64,000 nucleotides of DNA from Myxococcales bacterium (GTDB lineage: Bacteria > Myxococcota_A > Polyangia > Polyangiales > Ga0077539). Below are positions 9,093 through 17,087 of the stretch, in pieces. The notes beneath the pieces were generated by a model. It saw only the letters and a program-made list of their open reading frames with translations. It did not search any database and was not told the origin of the DNA. Every line of letters begins with the position of its first letter. Position 1 is the stretch's first letter. A program made the position numbers and the translations under genes. The stretch lies in contig JAEUKI010000075.1 of assembly GCA_016793325.1 (NCBI GenBank), forward strand, positions 310,001 to 374,000, given 5' to 3'.

Positions 9093-9857
9093 ATGGCTCA
9101 GGAGACGGTCACCCTCAAGATCAAGCGCGGCGCTGGAACGGGCGAGAGCACGTGGGAAGAGTTCAGCGTCCCGCTCAGCCCCAACGCCAACGTGATCTCG
9201 TGCCTGATGGAGATCCGAAAGAACCCCGTGACCAAGGGCGGTCAATCGACGACGCCCGTGTCGTGGGACAGCTGCTGCCTCGAAGAGGTGTGCGGCGCGT
9301 GCACGATGGTCATCAACGGCCGCGCGCGACAAGCGTGCAGCACGATGATCAACGGTCCCCACGGCATCGCGAAGAGCGGCGAGACCATCACGATCGAGCC
9401 GATGACGAAGTTCCCGCGGGTGCGCGACCTCGTCGTCGATCGAAGCAAGATGTTCGACGCCCTCAAGCGCGTGAAGGCGTGGATCCAGATCGACGGCTCG
9501 CACGAGCTCGGCGCGGGCCCGCGCGTGTCGCCGAAGGATCAAGAGATCATGTACCCGCTCTCGCGCTGCATGACCTGCGGCTGCTGCGTCGAGAGCTGCC
9601 CCAACTACAACGACCACTCGCCGTTCATCGGCCCCTTCGCGATCTCGCTCGTGCGCATGTACAACATGCATCCGTCGGGAAAAATGCACGCAGGCGAGCG
9701 CCTCGACTCGATCATGAGCGAGGGCGGCATCGCGGACTGCGGCAAGGCGCAAAACTGCGTGAAGGTCTGCCCGAAGGCGATCCCGCTCACCGAGTCCATC
9801 GCGGTCATGGGCCGCGAGACGCTCAAGCGCGCGCTCTTCGGCTGGCTGCTCAAGTAG
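9093..9857 (+). CDS. sdhB: Succinate dehydrogenase / fumarate reductase iron-sulfur subunit
   Basis: A 254-residue iron-sulfur subunit that passes electrons from SdhA to the quinone site. The N-terminal ferredoxin domain carries Cys61/62, Cys67, Cys70 and Cys82 (CCLEEVCGACTMVING, then RARQAC) for a 2Fe-2S cluster. The C-terminal domain has SRCMTCGCCVESCP (Cys159, 162, 165, 169) and ADCGKAQNCVKVCPKAIP for the 4Fe-4S and 3Fe-4S clusters. A good ribosome-binding site, AAAGGA, lies before the ATG. It is the second gene of an sdhAB pair. The membrane anchor needed for quinone reduction must be encoded elsewhere. Confidence 0.97.
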   Translation: MAQETVTLKIKRGAGTGESTWEEFSVPLSPNANVISCLMEIRKNPVTKGGQSTTPVSWDSCCLEEVCGACTMVINGRARQACSTMINGPHGIAKSGETITIEPMTKFPRVRDLVVDRSKMFDALKRVKAWIQIDGSHELGAGPRVSPKDQEIMYPLSRCMTCGCCVESCPNYNDHSPFIGPFAISLVRMYNMHPSGKMHAGERLDSIMSEGGIADCGKAQNCVKVCPKAIPLTESIAVMGRETLKRALFGWLLK

Positions 9858-9910
9858 TTTTGCTTCACCCATAGGAAACGGGGCGGGGCCGTCGTTGTTC
9901 GGGGACAACG

Positions 9911-11128
9911 ATGAAGACCCTGTGGATTCGCGCGGCGATCGCCGCGTCGTCGCTCGTGGCTTGCGGCGGACCGACACCAACGGCAGACACGGGCGCCGAT
10001 GCAGGCGCGCTCGACGCTGCGCCCGACGGCGAGAGCGACGCTTCGGTGAGCGCAGACAGCGCGCTCGATGCCGCGAACGATGGGTCGACCGCGGCCGACG
10101 CTGCTCCGCTCGCGCCCGCCGAGCGTGCGACGATCGTTCGAAAGTCGGACACGTGCGTCTCGGCGCCGACCGACTTCGGAACATACGGCGCCGTCACGCA
10201 GTACGACCGCTTCGAGATCGCGAATCCAGCGTGGGTGGGCGGAGCGCCGATCGCGGTGCAAGCGTTCGTTCCAGTGGGCGGCGCGGCGACGCACCCGGTG
10301 TTGTTCTACGCGCATCCCTTCGGCGGCAACGATTGGACGCGCATGCGATCGATGTTCGAGTTTTGGGTCAGCCAGGACTACGTCGTTGTGTACGCGCCGT
10401 ACGCGACGAGCGGAGCGTCCGTGTGCGAGCGCTACGACACGCTGTGGGGCGGGTTCAGCCGCGCGGTCGATCTGCTCTCGGCGCGCGCGGGGATGGACAC
10501 GACGCGCGTCGGGTTCATCGGACACTCGTTTGGCGGGGGCGCGGTGCCGTGGCTGGCCACCGAGGCCGTGCGCGCTCGAGGCTGGGGCGCTTCGGGCATC
10601 TTCATGATGCCGAACGCGCCTTGGTACTCGTATCGCATGGACGCCGCGCGGTGGAGCGCGCTGCCGGCGAGCGCACGGCTGCACGTCATGGTGTTCGACG
10701 AGGACGACCTCAACGATCACCGGATCGCCATCGAAGACCAGTGGACGCCGTTTCCGCGGGCGAAACAGTGGATCAACCTGCGCTCGGCGATGAACGGCTC
10801 GTGCAGCCAGGTCGCCGATCACCTCGTGCCCACCACGGACTCGACCTTGATGGACAGCGTCCGGCTCAACGGACTTGATTACTGGGGCGTGTGGCGGCAC
10901 TCGCACGCGCTGGCCTCGTGTGTGCTGCGCGCGGACGCAGCCGCGTGCGCCGTGATCGACGGCTCGAACGCCGCGCTGCAAACCACCATGGGGACGTGGC
11001 GTTCGGACAACACCGCGGTCACCGCCGCGCAGCGATCGGACGCGCCGTCGGCGCCGCGCCCTTCGAGCGCGTACATGTTCGGCGTCAATCGCCGCGCGCT
11101 GTTTCCCTGTGAAGGGCGCGGAATGTGA
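9911..11128 (+). CDS. Secreted alpha/beta-hydrolase lipoprotein
   Basis: A 405-residue protein with a lipoprotein signal (lipobox SLVAC, Cys18) and a 50-residue Asp/Ala-rich linker (ADTGADAGALDAAPDGES). The catalytic domain starts near residue 100. GFIGHSFGGGAVPW places the nucleophile at Ser206 in G-H-S-F-G, and HPFGGNDWTR (about residues 135-144) is a likely oxyanion-hole segment. A later acidic stretch (VFDEDDLNDH) may supply the acid. The size and motif order suit the dienelactone-hydrolase, chlorophyllase or polyester-lipase group; the substrate is unknown. It lies 53 bp downstream of sdhB, but shares no evident function with it. Confidence 0.85.
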   Translation: MKTLWIRAAIAASSLVACGGPTPTADTGADAGALDAAPDGESDASVSADSALDAANDGSTAADAAPLAPAERATIVRKSDTCVSAPTDFGTYGAVTQYDRFEIANPAWVGGAPIAVQAFVPVGGAATHPVLFYAHPFGGNDWTRMRSMFEFWVSQDYVVVYAPYATSGASVCERYDTLWGGFSRAVDLLSARAGMDTTRVGFIGHSFGGGAVPWLATEAVRARGWGASGIFMMPNAPWYSYRMDAARWSALPASARLHVMVFDEDDLNDHRIAIEDQWTPFPRAKQWINLRSAMNGSCSQVADHLVPTTDSTLMDSVRLNGLDYWGVWRHSHALASCVLRADAAACAVIDGSNAALQTTMGTWRSDNTAVTAAQRSDAPSAPRPSSAYMFGVNRRALFPCEGRGM

Positions 11129-11164
11129 GCGGGTTCGTCGCGCGGGCCCGCGCGCCCCGTGGCT

Positions 11165-12007
11165 TCATCGCGTGGCCGTGAGCTCTTCGCTGAGCTTCCA
11201 CAGTCGCTCTTGCGCGGCTTCGTCGAGGGCGTCCTTCGCGGCGGTCCTCTGCTGTGATTTTTCGAAGTACTTGCCCGTCACGGTCGCGCACTCGTCCGAC
11301 GTCGCGACGTGCAGCGAGCACGCTGCGCCTTGCTCCGGCGTGAGCAAGAACAAGTGAAAGATCTTCACCAAGAACTTCGGGTAGTCCCTCGCGAGCTCGG
11401 TCGCGACCACGCCGGGGTGCACCGAGTTGACCGTGATCTTGTCCTTCTCGACGCGGCGCGCGAGCGCGTTGGCGAAGAGCACGTTCGCGAGCTTCGACTG
11501 GTTGTACGCGGTCGGTCCGCTGAACGATCGCCGCTCGAATTGCAGGTCGTCCCACACCATCTTTCCGCGGTAGTGCAGCTTCGAAGAGAGCACGGCCACG
11601 CGCGAGGGAGCGCTCTTCTTCAGCACCGGCAAGAGCTCGTTGGTGAGCAAGAACGTCCCGAGGTGGTTGGTCCCGAACGTGGTCTCGAAGCCGTCCTTCG
11701 TCGTGCCCTTGCTCGTCGGCCACACGCCCGCGTTGTTCACGAGAACGTCGAGGCGCCCGTACTTGTCGCTGAACTCCTTCGCAAACGATCGCACCGACGC
11801 GAAGTCACCGAGGTCGAGCTTCATCAGCGCGACGTCGCTTCGTCCGGTCGATTGCGCGATGTCTGCGCGCGCCGCCTCCCCCTTGTTCGTGTCGCGGCAG
11901 GCCATGACCACCGTCGCTCCGCGCTCGGCGAGCCCTCGCGCGGTCTCCTTGCCGATGCCCGTGTTGCTGCCCGTGACGATACAGACTTTGCCTTCGAGTG
12001 CGTTCAT
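11165..12007 (-). CDS. Short-chain dehydrogenase, retinol-dehydrogenase-like
   Basis: A 280-residue SDR from ATG at 12007, where MNALEGKVCIVTG is the usual SDR opening; the frame extends further upstream, but the extra residues are not SDR-like. The nucleotide motif TGSNTGIG lies at about residues 12-19. NNAG follows (LVNNAGVW), then SSK (catalytic Ser) and the YNQSK catalytic Tyr/Lys. The NADP-type basic residue pattern (ACRDTNKGE) and overall similarity place it with retinol-dehydrogenase or WW-domain-oxidoreductase-like SDRs. The substrate is unknown. It lies 83 bp downstream of the DUF1801 gene on the same strand, and converges with the hydrolase gene. Confidence 0.92.
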   Translation of the reverse strand: MNALEGKVCIVTGSNTGIGKETARGLAERGATVVMACRDTNKGEAARADIAQSTGRSDVALMKLDLGDFASVRSFAKEFSDKYGRLDVLVNNAGVWPTSKGTTKDGFETTFGTNHLGTFLLTNELLPVLKKSAPSRVAVLSSKLHYRGKMVWDDLQFERRSFSGPTAYNQSKLANVLFANALARRVEKDKITVNSVHPGVVATELARDYPKFLVKIFHLFLLTPEQGAACSLHVATSDECATVTGKYFEKSQQRTAAKDALDEAAQERLWKLSEELTATR

Positions 12008-12090
12008 GGTGAGGGGGCCCTGTGTAGAGTGCCGCCCTGCGACCATGGGTAAAGAACGATGAAGTTGTGATGGAGTTTACGCGGGCGCGA

Positions 12091-12486
12091 TCAGCGCCGC
12101 AGCGATAGCTCCCACGCCTGCTCGATGAGCGCCTCGAGGCTGGGCTTCATCAGTGTTTCGTGGCTCACTTCGACCCAGCGAACCTGCGTTCCCTCTCCGC
12201 GGAGGTGACCGTGGGGGTCGGCGAGCATCGCGCCATACTCGAAGCCGAGTCGGACGATTCCGCCGTTGATCGACACGTACGCGAAGTACTTCGGCGCATC
12301 GAACCCGAGCAGTCCCCACCCGCGCCTCACCCGCTCCGTGACGGTCGGAACCACCGACCGCACCGCGCGCCGCGCCGCCGCGAAGCGCTCTCGCAGCTCC
12401 GTCGGGTGTCCCTCGAGCAGCGCCGCGACGGCGGTCTCGACGTCCGAACGCTCGCGCCGCGGGCGCTTCGAGCGAGTCGCGGTCAC
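12091..12486 (-). CDS. DUF1801-family protein
   Basis: A 131-residue protein. I chose the GTG at 12486 because it overlaps the TGA of the upstream gene (GTGA, 12483-12486), a translational-coupling arrangement. The protein reads through VETAVAALLEGHPTELRERF, then AARRAVRSVVPTVTERVRRGW, then KYFAYVSINGGIVRLGFEYG. This fits the DUF1801 / YdhG-like fold, whose members are small frataxin-fold proteins of unclear role. No catalytic residues can be named. It is the second gene of a two-gene operon divergent from the WYL regulator. Confidence 0.78.
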   Translation of the reverse strand: MTATRSKRPRRERSDVETAVAALLEGHPTELRERFAAARRAVRSVVPTVTERVRRGWGLLGFDAPKYFAYVSINGGIVRLGFEYGAMLADPHGHLRGEGTQVRWVEVSHETLMKPSLEALIEQAWELSLRR

Positions 12487-12800
12487 GAGACGATCACGTC
12501 CGCGTGCTGAATCGAAAACGTGTCGAGCGCGAACACCGTCGCCATCTCGGCCATGAGCGGTCCCTGGCTGAGCTCGCCCATCGCGCGCATCGCATCTTCG
12601 CGGGTCCGCCACTCGACGATGTCCATCACGCGGTCTCCTCCGAGGTTGCAGAGCGTTCGCCGCACGAATCCCTGCTGCGTCGCGAGCCACGCCTCGATCG
12701 ATCGCTGGACGGCGCTCATGACCTCCGGGGCGACGTTCGGGCGCAGCGATCCTTGCGCGAGTTCGATGCAGTGCGAGGCGGTCGTGTTCGTTGTGTTCAT
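12483..12800 (-). CDS. Small ABM/DABB-like (dimeric alpha-beta barrel) protein
   Basis: A 105-residue protein from ATG at 12800, with a strong Shine-Dalgarno AAGGAG 8 nt upstream. The sequence pattern (IEAWLATQQGFVRRTLCNLG, GDRVMDIVEWRTREDAMRAM, MATVFALDTFSIQHADVIVS) resembles the dimeric alpha/beta-barrel or antibiotic-biosynthesis-monooxygenase-like fold. In that fold a strand-helix repeat ends with a residue-rich beta strand. The activity is unknown. Its stop codon overlaps the start of the DUF1801 gene, and it faces the WYL regulator across an 82-bp shared promoter region. Confidence 0.75.
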   Translation of the reverse strand: MNTTNTTASHCIELAQGSLRPNVAPEVMSAVQRSIEAWLATQQGFVRRTLCNLGGDRVMDIVEWRTREDAMRAMGELSQGPLMAEMATVFALDTFSIQHADVIVS

Positions 12801-12882
12801 CGGTGTGCTCCTTTCGAATGTGCGGTGTCGAGCGAGGAGTACGAGCCAATGCTGCCAATTGCTGTCACCATTGTCGTCGGCG
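12801..12882. promoter_or_regulatory. Divergent promoter region, ABM-like operon / WYL regulator
   Basis: These 82 bp separate two outward-facing starts, so both promoters and any WYL-regulator operator must be here. They contain the minus-strand ribosome-binding site (CTCCTT on the plus strand) and a local CAATTG palindrome. No confident -10/-35 pair was found. Confidence 0.45.
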
Positions 12883-13596
12883 ATGAGAGTCGAGCGAATC
12901 CAGCAGCTCCAGCAGCTGCTCCGCGGCCGCGAGGCCACGACGGTCGCCGCGCTCGCGCAAGAGCTGTCCGTGAGCGTTCGTACGATCCGTCGCGATCTCG
13001 CGGCCCTTCGAGACATGGGCGTCGCCGTGCACGCCGACCCGGGGCCCGGAGGAGGGGTCCGCATCGAACGCAGCGCGAGCGGGGCCTCCGTGAGCTTCAA
13101 CGGCGACGAGGTCGTCGCGCTCTGGCTCTCTGCGCACTTGTCTCGCGTCGCGTCGAACGTCCCGTGGAGCGCAGCCGCGCGCTCCGCGCTCGACAAGCTG
13201 TTCGGCTCGCTGTCGCGCGAGCGCGCGAGAGAGCTGCGCGCGGTGTGTCGTCGCGTCATCGTCGGCGGGGCTGCGACCGATCGCGTTCGAGCGACCGCCG
13301 GTCAGGCCCCGCCTGAGTTGCTCGCGTACTTCGAGCTCGCGTTTCGCAAGCGCGTCGCGCTCTCGTTTGGCTACCGCGACCGGCACGGAGCAGAGACTTG
13401 GCGTCGCGTCGAACCGCACGGCCTGCTCGTCGAGCCTCCGGTCTGGTACGTCCTCGCGCGAGACATCGACAAGGGCGAGCCTCGATCGTTTCGAATGGAT
13501 CGAATCGAGCGCCCGCGGCTCGTCGAATCACACTCGTTCGTCGCGGATGACCGTGTCGTGCGCGCGCTCACCGAGCACGTCGCCCCGAGGTCCTGA
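12883..13596 (+). CDS. HTH-WYL transcriptional regulator
   Basis: A 237-residue regulator. The N-terminal winged helix-turn-helix (about residues 1-60) is the HTH_11/DeoR type: RIQQLQQLLRGREATTVAAL, then AQELSVSVRTIRRDLAALRD. The C-terminal WYL domain (about residues 145-235) has FGYRDRHG, EPHGLLVEPPVWYVLARD and FRMDRIE; WYL domains bind small ligands or nucleic acids. The ATG at 12883 begins the HTH directly. It is divergent from the ABM-like/DUF1801 pair, and so is probably their regulator (inference). Similar YafY/PafBC-type regulators often control an adjacent divergent small-enzyme operon. Confidence 0.92.
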   Translation: MRVERIQQLQQLLRGREATTVAALAQELSVSVRTIRRDLAALRDMGVAVHADPGPGGGVRIERSASGASVSFNGDEVVALWLSAHLSRVASNVPWSAAARSALDKLFGSLSRERARELRAVCRRVIVGGAATDRVRATAGQAPPELLAYFELAFRKRVALSFGYRDRHGAETWRRVEPHGLLVEPPVWYVLARDIDKGEPRSFRMDRIERPRLVESHSFVADDRVVRALTEHVAPRS

Positions 13597-13599
13597 CGC

Positions 13600-14238
13600 T
13601 CAACGCACGCGCTGCGAAGCGACGGGCGCGAGCGCCGTCGGGCGCTTCTCTGCGGTGCACATGTCGTTGTCTGCGGGGCGCGCGCCGAAGCGAAGCGCCT
13701 CTCCGTCGACGCTCACGAGGTCGTAGTCCTGTCCGCACGCGGCGATCGGGCGCTGCCCGAGCCCCGCGCAGCCTGTGGCGCTGATGTCTCGCGCGACGCC
13801 GACCTCGAACGGTCCTTCGCACATCGGGAGCGTCGCCAGGTACGACGCGGCTCCCGCGCTGTGCGCGGTCACGGTCTTGCGCGTGAATCGAAACACGCCG
13901 TCGAACGCGCTCGCGACCTGCGCGTTGCGCGCGCCGATTTCGTAGGGCCCTTCGATACGAACCGTGACGTTGCGCGTGGCGCACGTCGGCTCGGCGTACA
14001 CGACGTAGTCGAGCGTCCAGTCGCTGGCGGTGAAGTTGAAGTCGAGCGAGAAGCCGCCGCCCGAGCCGTTGGGCGTGCATGCGTTTCGCCAGCGTCCGAC
14101 GAGCGACGGCGCGAGCGACGCGTCCCCGCCGGACGATCGAGCGTCCGAGGGCGTCGCGCTGTCTGCCGTGTTCGACGCTCCGCCGCAGGCGAACAGCGTG
14201 GTGGCGAGGGTGAAGGCGAGCGCGCGTGGAGTCTTCAT
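13600..14238 (-). CDS. Lipoprotein, possible APCDD1-like domain
   Basis: A 212-residue lipoprotein from ATG at 14238, with a signal ending TLFACGG (Cys at about residue 18) and a short Ser/Asp-rich linker. The body has WRNACTPN, FSLDFNFTASDWTLDY, EPTCATRNVTVRIEGPYEIG and FRFTRKTVTAHS. These strand-rich phrases resemble proteins annotated with an APCDD1-type beta-barrel domain, but the match is by eye and weak. It has 6 cysteines, probably in disulfides. It is convergent with the WYL regulator (3-bp gap) and divergent from the LysR regulator. Confidence 0.75.
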   Translation of the reverse strand: MKTPRALAFTLATTLFACGGASNTADSATPSDARSSGGDASLAPSLVGRWRNACTPNGSGGGFSLDFNFTASDWTLDYVVYAEPTCATRNVTVRIEGPYEIGARNAQVASAFDGVFRFTRKTVTAHSAGAASYLATLPMCEGPFEVGVARDISATGCAGLGQRPIAACGQDYDLVSVDGEALRFGARPADNDMCTAEKRPTALAPVASQRVR

Positions 14239-14354
14239 GGTGTGTGGCTTTCTTGCGAGGGGACTTCGGTCGTGACCGCGGCGCTCAGCGATGCGCGCCG
14301 TCGGATCGCTCGGCCATCCTGAGAAGAACCGCGCTCGACGTCCATGCGACGAAC

Positions 14355-14371
14355 TGCATATGCTCCATGCA
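14355..14371. promoter_or_regulatory. Inverted repeat at LysR-gene start
   Basis: TGCAT (14355-14359), a 7-bp spacer, then ATGCA (14367-14371) form a perfect inverted repeat that overlaps the first possible ATG of the LysR-type gene. LysR regulators bind dyads of about this size, so it is a candidate autoregulatory operator. Confidence 0.35.
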
Positions 14372-15278
14372 AGATCGCATGAAGCCATCCCGCTTGGATT
14401 GGAACGATCTCCGGCTCGCCGCGGTGCTCGCCGACGCCCGCACGCTCACCGCTGCGGCGCGAAAGCTCGGGATCAATCAGTCGACTGCCTCTCGCAGGCT
14501 CGCGGCGCTCGAGGCGTCCGTGGGCGCGTCGCTCTTTTTGCGGGGTGCGAGCGGCTACGTTCCGACGGCGGCAGGAGAGCGGTTGTTGGCGCGCGTGCGC
14601 GACCTCGCCGCGCAGCTCGAGGGGGTCGAACGATCGGTCGCCATCGACGAGCGCGAGGTCCGCGGGATCGTGCGCGTCGCGCTCACCGAGGTCACCGCGA
14701 CGCAGCTGCTCGAACGAACGCTCGGGCAACTTCGCGACCGCTACCCCGAGCTGATCGTCGAGCTCGTCGTGAGCTACGCCATGGCGGACCTCACCCGCGG
14801 TGAAGCGGACATCGCCGTTCGACTGGTCGCGCCCGAGACCGCAGACCTCGTCCGCAGCAAGCTCGGGTCGATGCGGTTCGGTCTGTACGGCGCGAAGTCG
14901 TACCTCGCTCGCAAAGGGCAGCCGAAGCGACGCGACGAGCTGCGCGGCTTCGACGTGGTCGCGGGGTGTCGCGAGATCGCCGCGGGCCCCGAGGCTCGCT
15001 GGTTGGGCGACGACTTGCGCGGGGCGCGCGCGAGCCTGCGCACGAGCGCGATGCGAATCGTCGCCCGCGCCTGCGCCGAGGGAATGGGCCTCGCGGTCCT
15101 GAGCAACATGACGGCGTCGACCGAGCCCGATCTCGTGCTCGTCCACGAGATTCCCGAGATTCCGGCGCGCGATGTGTGGCTCGTCGCGCACCGGGACACA
15201 CGAACTCAAGCGCGCGTTCGCGAGGTGTGGCGCGCGATTCAAGAGGACCTCCGCGCGCGCATCGCGCGAGGTCGCTGA
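14367..15278 (+). CDS. LysR-family transcriptional regulator
   Basis: A 303-residue regulator from ATG at 14367; ATG at 14379 (MKPSRLDWNDLR) gives 299 residues and is equally plausible. The N-terminal winged helix (WNDLRLAAVLADARTLTAAA, then RKLGINQSTASRRLAALEAS) is the classic LysR DNA-binding domain. The rest is the periplasmic-binding-protein-like effector domain. The subtype, with a long GYVPTAAGERLL segment and MADLTRGEADIAVRL, resembles LysR regulators of single-gene neighbours. The neighbour it controls is not evident; the divergent lipoprotein gene at 13600-14238 is the nearest candidate. Confidence 0.93.
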   Translation: MQDRMKPSRLDWNDLRLAAVLADARTLTAAARKLGINQSTASRRLAALEASVGASLFLRGASGYVPTAAGERLLARVRDLAAQLEGVERSVAIDEREVRGIVRVALTEVTATQLLERTLGQLRDRYPELIVELVVSYAMADLTRGEADIAVRLVAPETADLVRSKLGSMRFGLYGAKSYLARKGQPKRRDELRGFDVVAGCREIAAGPEARWLGDDLRGARASLRTSAMRIVARACAEGMGLAVLSNMTASTEPDLVLVHEIPEIPARDVWLVAHRDTRTQARVREVWRAIQEDLRARIARGR

Positions 15279-15301
15279 GCGGGGCAAAGAGACGGCGTCG
15301 C

Positions 15302-16615
15302 TCAGCGCAGCCGGAGCACGCCCTGGCCCGTGATCCAGCTCACGGCGAGCCACTCGATCTGCCAATCAAATCGCTCGATCGCCTCGCAGAGGGCGCGATG
15401 CTCGTCCTCGCGCCAGCGCTCGTTGCCGACGACTTCGTCGAACACCAACACCGTTCCGCGGGCGAGCTTCGCGCCGAGCGCGTCGAGGACGCACGCCGCG
15501 CTCGAGTAGAGGTCGCTGTCGATGTGCACGAGCTTGGGACTCCCGTCGAGCGACGCTGCAAACGCGGGCGCCGTCGCGTCGAACCACCCGACGTGGAGCA
15601 CGACGTTGTCGGGCAGCGACGGCGCCGCGCCGCTCGTCGAGAACGCGCCGGGCTCGAGGTCGTTCCACGCTTCGGGCAGCCCCTCGAACGAGTCGAACCC
15701 GTGTACGACGTCGCCTCGCCGCGCGAGCGCGCGGGTGCTCGTCCCGAAGCGCACGCCGAACTCCGCGACCACGCCCTTCGTTGGCGCCGCGTCGAGCGCG
15801 AGCTCCCAGCCCTCTTGCTTCGTCGCAAACACGCGCGCGCCCGATCGTTCGCGCTCGTCGTTCACCCATCGAAGCGCGTCCGCGACCCCGCGTCCGCCGA
15901 GGCCCGACGCGCGGAGCACGCGCTCGCTCGCCTCACGATCTCCCGTGATTCGCAGGGCTCCCGCGAACAAGAGCGCGGCGTGCTCGCTTCGTGGCGCGAG
16001 CGCGTAGCCCCGCTCGGAAGCGCACACGAATTCATCGCGGAGCGCGCCCGTCGCGCGGTCGTCGAAGAGCGCGAGGTGCAGCTCGATCCACGTCGAAGCG
16101 TCGTCGTGGGCCCGCTCGATCGCAGCGCGCCCTGCGCGGACGGCCCCGTCGCGGTCGCCGAGCTGCCTGCGCGCCCGCGCGAGCCCGAGCCACGCGCCCA
16201 CCATCGACGGGTCCCTTGTCGTCGCCCGCTCGAACAGACGAGCGGCCTCGTCGAGGTGCCCCATCGCGCACAGCCCGATCGCCGCGTCGCGAAGAACCCT
16301 CGCGTCCGTGGGCGCCAGCGAGACCCCGCGCTCGAACGCCGATCGCGCGGCGATCGTTCTCCCGAGCTGCAGCTCGACCGCGCCGAGGTTGATGGCCACG
16401 TCGACGCTCTCGGGTGACGTCCTGTACGCGGCGCGCAAGAGCGTGGCAGCCTCCGTGAAGCGCCCCTTTTTCTGCGCCGAAAGGCCCCTCCGCGCGTCTT
16501 CGCTCAAGGCAACGTCGCGCTGATAGCGCGTGGGGCGCTTCTTCGCGCCGCCCGCCCGCGTGCGAACGGTCTGTCTCGCGGCGTTCGCGTCGGGTGCGTC
16601 GTCCTCTTCGGTCAT
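15302..16615 (-). CDS. TPR domain fused to TylF-like methyltransferase
   Basis: A 437-residue two-part protein. Residues about 40-230 are tetratricopeptide repeats (AINLGAVELQLGRTIAARSA, AIGLCAMGHLDEAARLFERA, GLARARRQLGDRDGAVRAGR), a protein-binding solenoid. Residues about 255-437 are a class-I SAM methyltransferase of the TylF/MycF kind: VVAEFGVRFGTSTRAL (SAM loop), VHGFDSFEGLPEAWN, VHIDSDLYSSA and GTVLVFDEV. TylF-type enzymes methylate sugars in antibiotic or glycan pathways; this target is unknown. It is divergent from the pentapeptide-repeat gene, with only 29 bp between starts, so a shared promoter region is tight. Confidence 0.87.
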   Translation of the reverse strand: MTEEDDAPDANAARQTVRTRAGGAKKRPTRYQRDVALSEDARRGLSAQKKGRFTEAATLLRAAYRTSPESVDVAINLGAVELQLGRTIAARSAFERGVSLAPTDARVLRDAAIGLCAMGHLDEAARLFERATTRDPSMVGAWLGLARARRQLGDRDGAVRAGRAAIERAHDDASTWIELHLALFDDRATGALRDEFVCASERGYALAPRSEHAALLFAGALRITGDREASERVLRASGLGGRGVADALRWVNDERERSGARVFATKQEGWELALDAAPTKGVVAEFGVRFGTSTRALARRGDVVHGFDSFEGLPEAWNDLEPGAFSTSGAAPSLPDNVVLHVGWFDATAPAFAASLDGSPKLVHIDSDLYSSAACVLDALGAKLARGTVLVFDEVVGNERWREDEHRALCEAIERFDWQIEWLAVSWITGQGVLRLR

Positions 16616-16644
16616 GGGCGTCGTGCTACCGTCGCTTGCACCAG

Positions 16645-17082
16645 ATGGGCGATCGCAAGCAACCCCCAGAGCACACCGGCGCTGACCTCCGCTCGTCGCG
16701 CTACGAGGACTGCGACCTGCGAGACGCCACGTTCGTCGATTGTTCGCTCGAAAAGGCCACGCTCCGCGACGTGTCCCTGAAGACGAGCGAGCTCGACGAC
16801 GTCTCCTTCGTTCGCGCGTCGATCAACAACGCGTCCTTCGAGCACGCGAAGCTCGAAGACGTGACCTTCGGCCACAGCGCGATTCACAACGCGACCTTCG
16901 AGAAGGCCACGCTCGACGACGTCAACGCGACGGCGCTCACGGTGCGCAACGCGCGCTTCGACGGCGCGAAGCTCACCGACGTCTCGCTGGTCGGGGTCGT
17001 CATCGAAGACGCAGACGTCACGGGCCTCGTGATCAACGGCGTCGCGATCGACGAGCTCATTCGCAACGCGAAGAAGGGCTGA
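16645..17082 (+). CDS. Pentapeptide-repeat protein
   Basis: A 145-residue protein from ATG at 16645; longer starts lie inside the divergent gene. From residue 12 on it consists almost entirely of A(D/N)(L/F)xx pentapeptide repeats (GADLRSSRYEDCDLRDATF, SLEKATLRDVSL, NNASFEHAKLEDVTF). These would form a right-handed quadrilateral beta-helix. Such proteins mediate protein binding, and some mimic DNA and block gyrase; nothing here decides between these. It is followed after 5 bp by the TTG-start gene at 17088, so it probably heads a three-gene operon. Confidence 0.9.
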   Translation: MGDRKQPPEHTGADLRSSRYEDCDLRDATFVDCSLEKATLRDVSLKTSELDDVSFVRASINNASFEHAKLEDVTFGHSAIHNATFEKATLDDVNATALTVRNARFDGAKLTDVSLVGVVIEDADVTGLVINGVAIDELIRNAKKG

Positions 17083-17087
17083 GCGCC

